Shown here: positions 17,511-26,066 of the stretch, in pieces
Position numbering within the stretch: the stretch's first letter is position 1
Layout of the letters: every line of letters begins with the position of its first letter
Assembly: GCA_045105235.1 (NCBI GenBank)
Contig: JBGCDH010000012.1
Coordinates: forward strand, 1 to 64,000
Length of the DNA: 64,000 nucleotides
Direction of reading: 5' to 3'
Origin: GCA-2684655 sp045105235
GTDB taxonomy: Bacteria; Planctomycetota; UBA1135; UBA2386
Notes under the pieces: generated by a model
Databases searched by the model: none
What the model was told of the DNA's origin: nothing
Seen by the model: only the letters and a program-made list of their open reading frames with translations
Program-made: the position numbers and the translations under genes

Positions 17511-18731
17511 ATGCGCGTCCTCCTCGTCAGCCACGTTGCCCCACCGCACATCGGCGGCGTCGAGAGCATTGTGCAGATGGAAGCCGAAGCGTTTCGCGAC
17601 GCCGGCCACGACGTCGTCTGGGTGACGAGCAACGCCGACGGAGACGGCAGTGACGTCCCCGAAGGCGAACGCCTGCGCGTGCGCCGCGTCTGGGCCTGGC
17701 ACCTGCTCGAACGCCTGTTCGGCATCGCGTTCCCGCTGTTTGCGCCGACGCTGCCGCTGTATTTGTGGCGTGAGGTTGGGCGCGCCGACTTGGTGCATGT
17801 GCATGGACTCGTATTTCCCGGCTCTCCGATCGCCGCGCTGTTTGCGCGCATGCGCGGCACTCGCTGCATCTGCACGGACCACGGCGGCATGCTGCAATAC
17901 CCATCGCGGCTGGCGAACGGCGCGCTTTGGCTTCTCATGGCGACCGTCGGCCGCATGACGGCGCGAGGCTCGCACAAGCTCGTCGCGCTCAACCACGATG
18001 TTGAGGCACTGCTGGTGCGGCTAGCTGGCCGCCCGGACAAGGTCCAGTTCTTGCCGAATCCGGTCGACGTTGCGATGTTCCAACCGCCAGCCAGAGAAGA
18101 GCGCTGCGCAGCCCGCGCCGAACTCGGCTGGGACGAACGCCCGCGCGTGCTGTGCGTGTCGCGCCTGCTGCCTCACAAGGGGATCGACGTGCTGCTCGCA
18201 GCCAAGGACCCATCCTTCGAACTCGTATTCTGCGGCCCCGGCGACCCCGAGGTTCGTGAGCGGCTGCGGGCCAGCGGCGCCGAGTGCCTGGAGCCGCGCC
18301 CGCGCCATCAAATCCTGACTCTCTACCACGCCGCCGACGCGTTCGCGCTGCCGTCGCACAACGAGGGCTTTCCAGTGGTGGTGCAAGAAGCTCTGGCCTG
18401 CGGCCTGCCCGTCATCACAAGCGACCTGCCGGCCTACGCGGCCTATCGGCAAACACCGGGCCTGACGCTGTGCAAGCCGACCGCAGAGATCGTCCGCAAA
18501 CACCTGCTCCAGGTTCTCGCAATCGCACCATCGCAGCGCCAACGTGCGGCGAGCGCCGCAGACGATGCGTCGTCATCGACGGCAGCACCCGCCGAAACAT
18601 CGGCTACGTCCTGCGAACGGACCCGATGGCTCGCGCAGCTGTGCGCTGCCACCGCGGCGACGGCGAACGCGCCGCCGCCGACCTCCTCGGATTCAGCTTC
18701 TGAGACGCCGGTTTCCAAGACAACATCGTGA
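17511..18731 (+). CDS. Glycosyltransferase family 4
   Basis: 406 aa. ATG 17511 gives the canonical GT4 opening MRVLLVSHVAPPHIGGVE; the 13-codon upstream extension is not typical. A GT-B fold is indicated by the acceptor-side HVHGLVFPGSP, the second-domain start VLCVSRLLPHKGIDVLLAA, and the donor-site block LPSHNEGFPVVVQEALACGLPV with its catalytic EGFP...E. It transfers a sugar from a nucleotide donor, probably to the lipid-linked glycan at the inner membrane. The last about 60 residues are Ser/Ala/Thr-rich and look disordered. GTG 18728 of the next gene overlaps the TGA as GTGA. The specific sugar is unknown. Confidence 0.85.
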   Translation: MRVLLVSHVAPPHIGGVESIVQMEAEAFRDAGHDVVWVTSNADGDGSDVPEGERLRVRRVWAWHLLERLFGIAFPLFAPTLPLYLWREVGRADLVHVHGLVFPGSPIAALFARMRGTRCICTDHGGMLQYPSRLANGALWLLMATVGRMTARGSHKLVALNHDVEALLVRLAGRPDKVQFLPNPVDVAMFQPPAREERCAARAELGWDERPRVLCVSRLLPHKGIDVLLAAKDPSFELVFCGPGDPEVRERLRASGAECLEPRPRHQILTLYHAADAFALPSHNEGFPVVVQEALACGLPVITSDLPAYAAYRQTPGLTLCKPTAEIVRKHLLQVLAIAPSQRQRAASAADDASSSTAAPAETSATSCERTRWLAQLCAATAATANAPPPTSSDSASETPVSKTTS

Positions 18732-19213
18732 AGCCCCTCGCAGCAGCAACGGCGCAAGGCCCGCCGCACGGTCGCCGACGGCCGCGCATCGGCACCGTGC
18801 TGCTGGCCGTGCTCCTCGCGCACATCGCGCTTGGCGTGGCCCGGATCCCAGGCAAGGTCTACGGCCGCCGCATGGACGACATCGCGAGCTACAAGCGGCA
18901 GGGAGCGGCGCGCTTCCTGCTGACGAGTGCCAAGCTTGAAGGCGCTGAGGTCTATGAGTGGCTGCTTGCCAACACCGCCGTAGACAGTGTTCTGCTGTGG
19001 CGCTGGCCGAATCAGGGCGCGCTGGAGTTTGCGTCGACGCTGCTCGCACCGCGCCTCGTCGTCGACGAGCGCCAGGTTGCGGCGGACGCCATGCAGTTTG
19101 CCGGACGCAAGATCGCGCGCGCAGCGCTCGATGGCGCTCCGGCCAACGCCGCCAAAGGCCAGCTGGTCCTACAGGGAACCGATGGAGGCGGCCTCGTGCT
19201 GACAACGCGTTGA
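18728..19213 (+). CDS. Small membrane-anchored protein of unknown function
   Basis: 161 aa from GTG 18728. One N-terminal hydrophobic helix (residues about 21-40, IGTVLLAVLLAHIALGVARI) follows a basic stretch. The rest is soluble and probably extracytoplasmic, with YKRQGAARFLLTSAKLEGAEVYEWLLANT. I do not recognise the family. It is sandwiched by four-base overlaps on both sides (GTGA with the GT4 gene, TTGA with the next membrane protein), so it is almost certainly cotranslated with them. It could be an accessory subunit or a detached soluble domain of the following GT-C-like protein; this is conjecture. Confidence 0.6.
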   Translation: MKPLAAATAQGPPHGRRRPRIGTVLLAVLLAHIALGVARIPGKVYGRRMDDIASYKRQGAARFLLTSAKLEGAEVYEWLLANTAVDSVLLWRWPNQGALEFASTLLAPRLVVDERQVAADAMQFAGRKIARAALDGAPANAAKGQLVLQGTDGGGLVLTTR

Positions 19214-20703
19214 ACGATCTCTCGGCAAGCTGGCAAGCGCCACGCAGCCGGCTCCCTGCCAGCTGGCCGTGGACGCTGGTGCCATCCGGCATGATTGCAG
19301 GCATCGCGATCTTCTGGATCGGCTGCACCTTTTGGCTGCGAACCGACGCCGGCGTGCCCAATTGGCTCCTGCCGCTTGCCCTGGTTGCCGGCACCACGCT
19401 CACTCTCTTCGTCCGCCCGACCGAGCGGAGCGCACACACGCCGCGTCACCCCGACAAGACCTGGCTGCTGGTTGCTGTGCTCGGAGCTTTTGCGGCCGTG
19501 CTGGCGACGGCTACGTTCCTGCTTGGCCACGGCGCAACCAGCACCGGCTCGCGCCACTGGGACGGTGCCGCTTCGTTCGACGCCAAGGTGCACTGGCTGA
19601 CTGGGACACCGACGCTGCAGCAGCCGTTCTTCGCGGATCCAGCGGTCTTCCACCACAGCCCGGACTATCCACTGCTGCTGCCGCTGTTGACCGCGATGTT
19701 TGATCGCAACGCGCTCGGCCTCGGGCGTCTGGCCATGCCGGCGCTCTATCTGCTGCTGTGCCTGCTTGCCGGAGGTGCGCTGATGCGCCACACGCAGCGC
19801 GTCGTTGTCGGCGTGCTGGGCGCAGCCGCGCTTGCCGTAACGCCGATGCTGCTGCGGCCCGGCGGAGGCGCCGCCGACTCGGGCTACAGCGAACTGCCGA
19901 TGCTGCTCGCGACGACGGTGGTCATGATTGGGCTTCTCGATCGATCGTTTGCGCGGATCGCCTGCGGCGCACTGCTGGCGATCGCGAGCAAGCCCGAAGG
20001 CCTACCCTACTGCGCGGTCGCCATCGCCGCGTGCTTCGCCACGCGCGAACGGCGCTCGATGTGGGCCGCGTGGCTCGGTTGCTCGCTTGCACTGCTGCTT
20101 TGGCAACCCGTGCGCGAAACCCTGCTGCATGTCGACCCGGGCGAATCGAGCATGGCGCCGCTGCTCGCTGCGATTGCCATCCTCGCGGTCGCACTGTTCG
20201 CAGCAGACGTCCTCGCGGGCACCCGCACGTGGCTTCGCATCGCTTTCGTATGCTTGCCGATCGCGGTGGGAGTCGCGCTCTTGCCGTGGCTCGCTGCGCA
20301 TGCTTCTGGCGATAGCGCCCTAGCAGTTTATCTGCGCCGCGGCGCCGACGTGCTGCCCGGCCTCGCCAACATCCCCGCCTACCTCGCCGCGCTCGTCGAC
20401 TATTCTATGCTGCGCTTGCGCTACGGACTGGTTCCGCTGCTGGCCCTGCTCACCCTTGCGGCCATGTTCAAGCTGCGCATCCCGCGAGCTGCGAACGCCG
20501 GCCACGTATTCGTGCTGCTCGGAGTCGCGGCCACCGCCGTGCCCTTTGTGCTGTCTCCCGAACCAGACCTAGGCCACCACCTGCGCTCGAGCCTGCCGCG
20601 CCTCGCCCTGCACTGGATCGGGCCACTGACTCTACTGACAACGATCTGGCTGGACCGCGTCCTGGCGTTCTCGCCAAACGCTGGACCGGCTGTTCGGACG
20701 TAA
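19210..20703 (+). CDS. Polytopic membrane protein, GT-C-like
   Basis: 497 aa if read from TTG 19210, which overlaps the upstream TGA; ATG 19291 is an alternative. The open frame extends upstream to 18958 but is Arg-rich there and overlaps the previous gene. About eleven hydrophobic segments are present. An outer loop WDGAASFDAKVHWL followed by HHSPDYPLLLPLL resembles GT-C/PMT-like sugar transferases (acidic residue plus D-Y-P-P/L-like motif). A SKPEGLPY stretch occurs mid-protein. It lies between the small anchored protein and the GT2-GT4 fusion. Likely role: a periplasmic-face glycosyltransferase or polymerase of the glycan island. No definite family can be assigned. Confidence 0.6.
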   Translation: MNDLSASWQAPRSRLPASWPWTLVPSGMIAGIAIFWIGCTFWLRTDAGVPNWLLPLALVAGTTLTLFVRPTERSAHTPRHPDKTWLLVAVLGAFAAVLATATFLLGHGATSTGSRHWDGAASFDAKVHWLTGTPTLQQPFFADPAVFHHSPDYPLLLPLLTAMFDRNALGLGRLAMPALYLLLCLLAGGALMRHTQRVVVGVLGAAALAVTPMLLRPGGGAADSGYSELPMLLATTVVMIGLLDRSFARIACGALLAIASKPEGLPYCAVAIAACFATRERRSMWAAWLGCSLALLLWQPVRETLLHVDPGESSMAPLLAAIAILAVALFAADVLAGTRTWLRIAFVCLPIAVGVALLPWLAAHASGDSALAVYLRRGADVLPGLANIPAYLAALVDYSMLRLRYGLVPLLALLTLAAMFKLRIPRAANAGHVFVLLGVAATAVPFVLSPEPDLGHHLRSSLPRLALHWIGPLTLLTTIWLDRVLAFSPNAGPAVRT

Positions 20704-20704
20704 C

Positions 20705-23452
20705 GTGACGTGGCCATCGCGACGTGGCATGTTGGGCCGCCACATGTCTGAATCGCGTGGCCTCTACCGCAAGCTCGTGCCGTTCGGCAGTCGGCGCGAC
20801 CGGCTTGCGTGGATCACCATGGTCACGCTGCGCAAAACCCGCGAAGGGCCCGGCCCCTGGCTGCGTGCCGTCAAGAAGGGCGTCTACCAGCTGCTGCCAA
20901 CGCGCTGGCAGGAGCGCGTGCTCAAGCTCAAGGGAGAGGGCCAGGATCCGTTTTTTCGACAACGCACCGAAGTGCACCACACGGGCGCTGCCGGCGGCGT
21001 CGAGGTGCCCGACCTCGTCAGCATCGTGCTGCCCATCTACCAGCAGGCGAACATGGCGGCCGAGGCGATCGAAAGCGTGCTGGCGCAGAGCTATCGCACG
21101 CTGGAACTGATCGTGGTCGACGACGGCAGCACCGACGGCCTGCACGAGCAGCTTCGCCCGTACCTTCGCGACCCCCGCGTGCGTGTTGTGGTGCAGCCCA
21201 ATCAAGGGCTGCCAAAAGCGCTGAGCACGGGTTTCGACCACGCCACCGGCGAGTTCTTTACGTGGACCTCCGCCGACAATCGCATGCTGCCAGAGCAGCT
21301 GACCCGCCTTGTTGCGTTCCTGCGCGCGCGCGCCGAAGTCGCCATGGTCTACGGCGACTACGAACTGATCGCTGAGCGCGGCCAGCTGCTGGATGGCGGC
21401 GCGTTCCGCGTCATGGATCGCACCGACAAGAGCAACCTCGCAGCCGTTCGCGTGCAGCGCAGCACGCTCAACCTCAACCGCTACGAAGACAACTTCATCG
21501 GCGCCTGCTTTCTCTACCGCGGCCAGATCGGGCGGCTGCTCGAAGACTACAATCCCGAGCTCGGCCTCGAAGACTACGACTACTGGATGCGGATCAATCG
21601 GCTGTTCTGCATCGAGCACCTAGGCACGGACGAGGTGCTCTACCAGTATCGCGTGCACGACAACACGCTGAGCGCGCGCGCGCGCGAGCTCAAGATTCTC
21701 GAGCGCGCCAAGAAGCTGATGGACTACGAGCGGGAGCGCGCCGAGTGGTTTGCGGCGCCTTTTGCGCAAACGGCAGACACGGACGAGCTGGCGTGGCTCG
21801 GCGAGCTGGAGCCAGCGACGGAGCGATGGCAGGGCACGTTCGCGCAGGACGGCGCCAAACGGCTTTACGTGCTGTCCGTCGCCGAGATCGCTGAAGCACC
21901 GCTAGGCGACGTGCCGGCGGCAACGGCCATCGCCTGCTGGTTTTCGTCGCCCGCCGAGGTCTATCGAGCCCACTCGGCGCTGCGGCACAGCAACGTTGTC
22001 GCGATCGCGGCGGATGCCCCGACAGCCGCGAGACTCGCGGTATTCACCCGCCGCGTGATCCGCGGCGACAAGGACCGGGAGACGCTGCGCTGGCTCCAGC
22101 GCGCCGCCGCCAACGGCACGTTTTTCCGCGCAACGCGCGCAGCAGCCCGGCTTCATCGCGTCGTGCCACAACCCATGCTCGCGCAAACCCCGCTGCGTGT
22201 CCTGCTGCAGCTCGACACATACGGCAAAGGCGGCCTCGAACGCGTGGTCGAAGATCTGGCGATCTGCCTACTCGCAGCAGGCTGCGAGATCGGCATCCTT
22301 GCGCTCGATGGCAGCCTGGCCGACGCCCAGCTCCCAGCCGGCGTTGAACGCATCGAGATCCGCAAGCGCACGGCCGAAGCCTACGCCGAGATGCTGCGCG
22401 AACACCGCTTCGACGCGGTGCATGCGCACGCCAGCACCTTTGGCGCCGACGCGGCCCACGGCTGCGGCATCCCATTTGTGCAGGTCGTGCACAACAGCTA
22501 CGTGTGGTTCGACCGCGGGCAGATCGAGAGCTACCGCGAGGCCGACGCGCACACCGCCGCGTATGCCTGCGTCTCGGCGCAGGCGCTCGGCTACGCCGAC
22601 CAGCGCCTCGGACTCGATGTGCAGAAGATGCTCGTCATCGAAAACGGGATCGCAACGCCCGCAGAACTCGACCGCGACGCAGAGTCGCACGCGAGCTGCG
22701 CAACAGCGCTGCGGCGCAGCTTCGGCTTCGATGAGCACGACTTCGTCTTTCTTCAGGTCGCTTCTTTGCAGCCTGCAAAAGCCCACCTCCAGGCGGTTCG
22801 CGCGCTGGCCGAGCTACGCCAACACAACAGCCGCGCCAAGCTGCTGGCAATCGGCAACACGCGCATGAATCCGCTGCATGCGGGCAAGGTGCAGGCAGAA
22901 GTCCGACGCCTCGGGCTCGATTCGCACGTCGTGCTCGCCGGCCACCGCGACGACGCCGTCGACTGCTACGCCATGGCTGACGCGTTCTTGCTGCCCTCGT
23001 TCTGGGAGGGGTGCAGCCTCGCCGTTTGGGAGGCCATTCGCCAGGACCTGCCGCTGGTGCTCACCGACGTGGGAGCGGCGCGCGAACAGCTGGCCCACGG
23101 CCGCGGCGAGCTCGTGGCGCCGCCCTTCGCGAGCATGTTCGAACTCGACGCCGGCAACCTGGAGGCCGTCGTGCTCGCAGACCACGCCAAATTTGTGAAC
23201 CGCCTTGCGACCGCCATGGGCCTGGTCGCCAAAGCCCCGTCCACGGCTGCCGACGGCAACGAAGAACTCCTGCCCTACGCAGCCGAACGCGCGACCATGG
23301 CTCGCCGCCACTTGCTGCTGCTTGGCTGGCTCCGCCAGGGCGCGGCACAGGACGGACGCGACCGCGCCACGTCTTCTGCCGTAGGCGGCATCCGAGCCTC
23401 CATTGCCCGCGCTGCCGACGCGGCGCAACGATGTGGCGCCTCGAGCGACTAG
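20705..23452 (+). CDS. Bifunctional glycosyltransferase: GT2 domain fused to GT4 domain
   Basis: 915 aa from GTG 20705; ATG 20729 and ATG 20744 also fit. Residues about 100-340 are a GT2 domain: LVSIVLPIYQQANMAAEAIE, VVDDGSTDG, TWTSADNRM, then LGLEDYDYWMRI. Residues about 498-820 are a GT4 domain: VLLQLDTYGKGGLERVVEDL, HAHASTFGADAA, FLQVASLQPAKAH and the donor block LPSFWEGCSLAVWEAI. The centre (about 360-495) is of unclear fold. Two transferase sites in one chain suggest two successive sugar additions or an alternating polymer. It is the last gene of the glycan island, one base after the previous stop. Confidence 0.88.
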   Translation: MTWPSRRGMLGRHMSESRGLYRKLVPFGSRRDRLAWITMVTLRKTREGPGPWLRAVKKGVYQLLPTRWQERVLKLKGEGQDPFFRQRTEVHHTGAAGGVEVPDLVSIVLPIYQQANMAAEAIESVLAQSYRTLELIVVDDGSTDGLHEQLRPYLRDPRVRVVVQPNQGLPKALSTGFDHATGEFFTWTSADNRMLPEQLTRLVAFLRARAEVAMVYGDYELIAERGQLLDGGAFRVMDRTDKSNLAAVRVQRSTLNLNRYEDNFIGACFLYRGQIGRLLEDYNPELGLEDYDYWMRINRLFCIEHLGTDEVLYQYRVHDNTLSARARELKILERAKKLMDYERERAEWFAAPFAQTADTDELAWLGELEPATERWQGTFAQDGAKRLYVLSVAEIAEAPLGDVPAATAIACWFSSPAEVYRAHSALRHSNVVAIAADAPTAARLAVFTRRVIRGDKDRETLRWLQRAAANGTFFRATRAAARLHRVVPQPMLAQTPLRVLLQLDTYGKGGLERVVEDLAICLLAAGCEIGILALDGSLADAQLPAGVERIEIRKRTAEAYAEMLREHRFDAVHAHASTFGADAAHGCGIPFVQVVHNSYVWFDRGQIESYREADAHTAAYACVSAQALGYADQRLGLDVQKMLVIENGIATPAELDRDAESHASCATALRRSFGFDEHDFVFLQVASLQPAKAHLQAVRALAELRQHNSRAKLLAIGNTRMNPLHAGKVQAEVRRLGLDSHVVLAGHRDDAVDCYAMADAFLLPSFWEGCSLAVWEAIRQDLPLVLTDVGAAREQLAHGRGELVAPPFASMFELDAGNLEAVVLADHAKFVNRLATAMGLVAKAPSTAADGNEELLPYAAERATMARRHLLLLGWLRQGAAQDGRDRATSSAVGGIRASIARAADAAQRCGASSD

Positions 23453-23704
23453 TCGCCCAGGATTGTTGAGCGCCAGTCCATGCCGCGAATAGCCTAGTGC
23501 AGTTCGTCGCCAGGCGCTGCGACGAATGCATGCTCCACATTCCTCCTGAGGATCTTCCTCCCGAAGATCTTCCTGCCGAGGAGCAGCAACGCCGTGACAG
23601 GCGTCTTCGCGCCCGCAGAAGCCCCCCCAATATCGGATGCACTACACTAGGATCAGGCGCGCATCCGACGTGACTCAATCGCAACCAAGCAAACCCGAAG
23701 ACCT
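23453..23704. other. Intergenic region between glycan island and carbon locus
   Basis: About 250 bases with no gene I can support. It contains a two-unit 15-bp repeat (23548-23577) flanked by a partial third copy. The promoter of the carbonic anhydrase gene should lie here, but I see no clear consensus boxes. Confidence 0.4.
23548..23577. repeat. 15-bp tandem repeat, two copies
   Basis: Units GAGGATCTTCCTCCC and GAAGATCTTCCTGCC sit head to tail, and a shortened GAGGAGC-type copy follows. The core AGATCTT in the second unit is palindromic, so it could act as a weak binding site, but slippage-born repeat DNA is just as likely. Confidence 0.65.
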
Positions 23705-24370
23705 ATGAAGAAGCTCGTTGAAGGCGTTCGTCGCTTCCAGGAACACCTGTCACCAGAAGAACGCAAGCAGTACGAGGAGTTGGCTGCGAAGGGGCAGCAC
23801 CCGCGCGCCGTATTTGTAACCTGCGCGGACTCGCGGGTGATGCCCAACGCGATCACGGATAGCGGACCGGGCGATCTGTTCTATGTGCGCAACGCCGGCA
23901 ACATCGTGCCACCGCACGGACCGGACGCCGGCGGCGAAGCGGCAACCATCGAATATGCGCTGACAGCGCTTGGCATCCGCCAGATCATCGTCTGTGGCCA
24001 CACCCAGTGCGGCGCCATGAAGGCCATCCTCGAGACGCCCGAAAAGCTTGAGCCCCTGCCCAGCGTGCGCCAGTGGCTACGCCATGCGGAGACCACGCGG
24101 CAGATCGTCGCGCACAAGTACCCGAACGTGTCGGAAAAGGAGCGCGAAGTCGCCGCGATCGAAGAGAACGTGCTGGTTCAGCTCAACAACCTCAGCACGC
24201 ATCCGATCGTCGCCGCACTGCTGGCAACGGACGAGCTGAAGCTTTTCGGCTGGGTTACCGACATCGCCACCGGCGGCGTGCGCCAGTACGACGCCGACTC
24301 TGGCAAGTTTGTGGATCTGACGGACGATGGTTCGGCGATCAGCCCGATCCCGCTGCGCACCAGGCAATGA
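23705..24370 (+). CDS. can: Beta-class carbonic anhydrase
   Basis: 221 aa. Zinc ligands of the beta class are all present: C40 in CADSR, H99 and C102 in CGHTQCGAM. The catalytic Asp-Arg pair D42-R44 is intact. It interconverts CO2 and bicarbonate in the cytoplasm. The length and the early AEKGQHP-like motif (AAKGQHPRAVFVTCADSR region) match bacterial and plant beta-CAs. Its TGA overlaps the ATG of the SulP gene (ATGA), so the two are made together. That coupling suggests the enzyme traps or releases the bicarbonate moved by the transporter. The identification is strong. Confidence 0.95.
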   Translation: MKKLVEGVRRFQEHLSPEERKQYEELAAKGQHPRAVFVTCADSRVMPNAITDSGPGDLFYVRNAGNIVPPHGPDAGGEAATIEYALTALGIRQIIVCGHTQCGAMKAILETPEKLEPLPSVRQWLRHAETTRQIVAHKYPNVSEKEREVAAIEENVLVQLNNLSTHPIVAALLATDELKLFGWVTDIATGGVRQYDADSGKFVDLTDDGSAISPIPLRTRQ

Positions 24371-26049
24371 GCAAACCGACCGAATCGAGCGTCGAGCCGA
24401 GTCGCGCCAAGGCCAGCACCTGGCGCGGCGACGTGTTCGGCGGAATCACGGCCGGCATCGTCGCCCTGCCGCTCGCCCTCGCCTTTGGCGTGCAGTCGGG
24501 GCTGGGGGCCGAATACGGCCTCTACGGCGCAATCCTGATTGGCTTTTTCGCCGCGATCTTCGGTGGCACCGCGGTCCAGGTCAGCGGCCCGACCGGGCCC
24601 ATGACGGTCGTCACGGCGGTCGCGATCAAGGAGATCGGCACGGCATCGGGCGGCAGCCTCGAGGCCGCATTGCCGGCGCTCGTCGCGACCTTCGTCGTTG
24701 CTGGCTTGATCCAGATCGGCATGGGTCTGATCGGCCTCGGCAAGCTGATCAAGTTCATCCCGTATCCGGTCGTGTCCGGATTCATGAGCGGCATCGGCGT
24801 CATCATCGTGCTGCTGCAGCTGTTCCCGGCGATGGGGCATGCCAATCCAGACGGCGGCTCGCTGGGCGTCATCCGCAGCCTGGGCTCGCTCTTCGACGAC
24901 GTCAACCTCGCGGCGCTGCTGCTGACGACCGCGACCGTTGCGATCATCTACCTGTTCCCACGCATCACCAAGGTCGTGCCAAGCGCCCTCGCGGCACTGC
25001 TGCTGTTGACGATCGTCGCGAGCACCTTGTCGCTCGACGTCGGCATCATCGGCACCATCCCAAGCGGCTTCCCTGCGATGCGCGGCGCCGACATCTTCGG
25101 CATCGACGGAGCACTCTGGCCGCTCGTGCTCAAGTTCGGCGCGACGCTGGCGGCACTTGGCGCCATCGACTCGCTGTTGACGTCCGTCGTCGCTGACAAC
25201 CTGACCAAGACCCGTCACAACAGCCGACGCGAACTCATCGGTCAGGGCATCGGCAATACGATTTCCGGCCTCTTCGCGGGCCTTCCGGGCGCAGGCGCCA
25301 CCGTGCGCACGGTCGTCAACGTAAACGCCGGCGGCCGTAGCCGCATCTCGGGCGCCGTGCACGCCGCGCTGCTGCTGATCGTGCTGCTGGGCGCCGGCCC
25401 CTACGCCGCGATGATCCCCAAGCCAGTGCTCGCGGGCATCTTGATCACCGTCGGTATCGGCATTCTCGACTACCACGGCATGCTGCACCTGCGGCGCGTG
25501 CCGCGTTCCGACGCCGTCGTGACGCTGCTGGTGCTGCTGATCACCGTGTTTTCGGACCTGCTGGTCGCCGTCGCCGTCGGCATGGTGGTGGCGTGCTTCT
25601 TGTTCATGAAGCGGATGAGCGAGATCGTCGAAGACGGCGTCGAGATCGGCACGCTGCGCACCTTCCAGGACGACCACGAATGGCCCGACGAACACATCTC
25701 GGCCGAGATCGAAGACCAGATCATCATCAAGCGCCTGCAGGGACCGATATTCTTCGGCTTTGCTCAGGCACTGCAGGAGAGCTTCGCCAGCCTGCCGCCG
25801 ACGAAGTATCTCGTCCTGCGCATGGGCCACGTGCCGTTCGTCGATCAGAGCGGGGTCTACGCGCTCGCCGACGCCCTGCGCGAGCTTGAAAAGCGCGGCG
25901 TCACGGTGCTCATGAGCGGCTTGCAAAGCCAGCCCTACGGCCTGCTGCACCAGATTGGGCTTATTCCAGCCGACGTGCCGAACAACCATGTCTTCCCAGA
26001 CTTTGGTGCCGCCATCGCCTTCGTGCGAAAGGCCTTGCCGGCGGCATGA
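24367..26049 (+). CDS. SulP-family anion transporter with STAS domain (probable bicarbonate transporter)
   Basis: 560 aa from ATG 24367. The N-terminal transporter domain begins DVFGGITAGIVALPLALAFG and contains VSGPTGPMTVV, the conserved SulP loop. About ten to twelve membrane helices extend to about residue 415. A cytoplasmic STAS domain (about 440-555) follows, with FFGFAQAL and the VDQSGVYAL loop. SulP proteins carry sulfate, chloride or bicarbonate (BicA). Translational coupling to a beta-carbonic anhydrase and proximity to DabA/DabB argue for bicarbonate here; this is inference, because residues cannot settle the substrate. Its stop is 17 bases from the convergent LysR gene stop. Confidence 0.88.
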   Translation: MSKPTESSVEPSRAKASTWRGDVFGGITAGIVALPLALAFGVQSGLGAEYGLYGAILIGFFAAIFGGTAVQVSGPTGPMTVVTAVAIKEIGTASGGSLEAALPALVATFVVAGLIQIGMGLIGLGKLIKFIPYPVVSGFMSGIGVIIVLLQLFPAMGHANPDGGSLGVIRSLGSLFDDVNLAALLLTTATVAIIYLFPRITKVVPSALAALLLLTIVASTLSLDVGIIGTIPSGFPAMRGADIFGIDGALWPLVLKFGATLAALGAIDSLLTSVVADNLTKTRHNSRRELIGQGIGNTISGLFAGLPGAGATVRTVVNVNAGGRSRISGAVHAALLLIVLLGAGPYAAMIPKPVLAGILITVGIGILDYHGMLHLRRVPRSDAVVTLLVLLITVFSDLLVAVAVGMVVACFLFMKRMSEIVEDGVEIGTLRTFQDDHEWPDEHISAEIEDQIIIKRLQGPIFFGFAQALQESFASLPPTKYLVLRMGHVPFVDQSGVYALADALRELEKRGVTVLMSGLQSQPYGLLHQIGLIPADVPNNHVFPDFGAAIAFVRKALPAA

Positions 26050-26066
26050 ATGCCTCTGGTCCATAG

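Noticed and set aside
18500..18731. Possible frameshift in the GT4 gene tail, which is Ser/Ala/Thr-rich
   Set aside because: The in-frame CERTRWLAQL still resembles the usual terminal GT4 helix, and other frames give no better match, so the tail is probably just disordered.
24178..26064. 628-codon open frame on the minus strand opposite the SulP gene
   Set aside because: Its peptide is a His/Asp/Arg/Gln-rich shadow of the SulP frame with no domain; high GC at third positions keeps antisense frames open.
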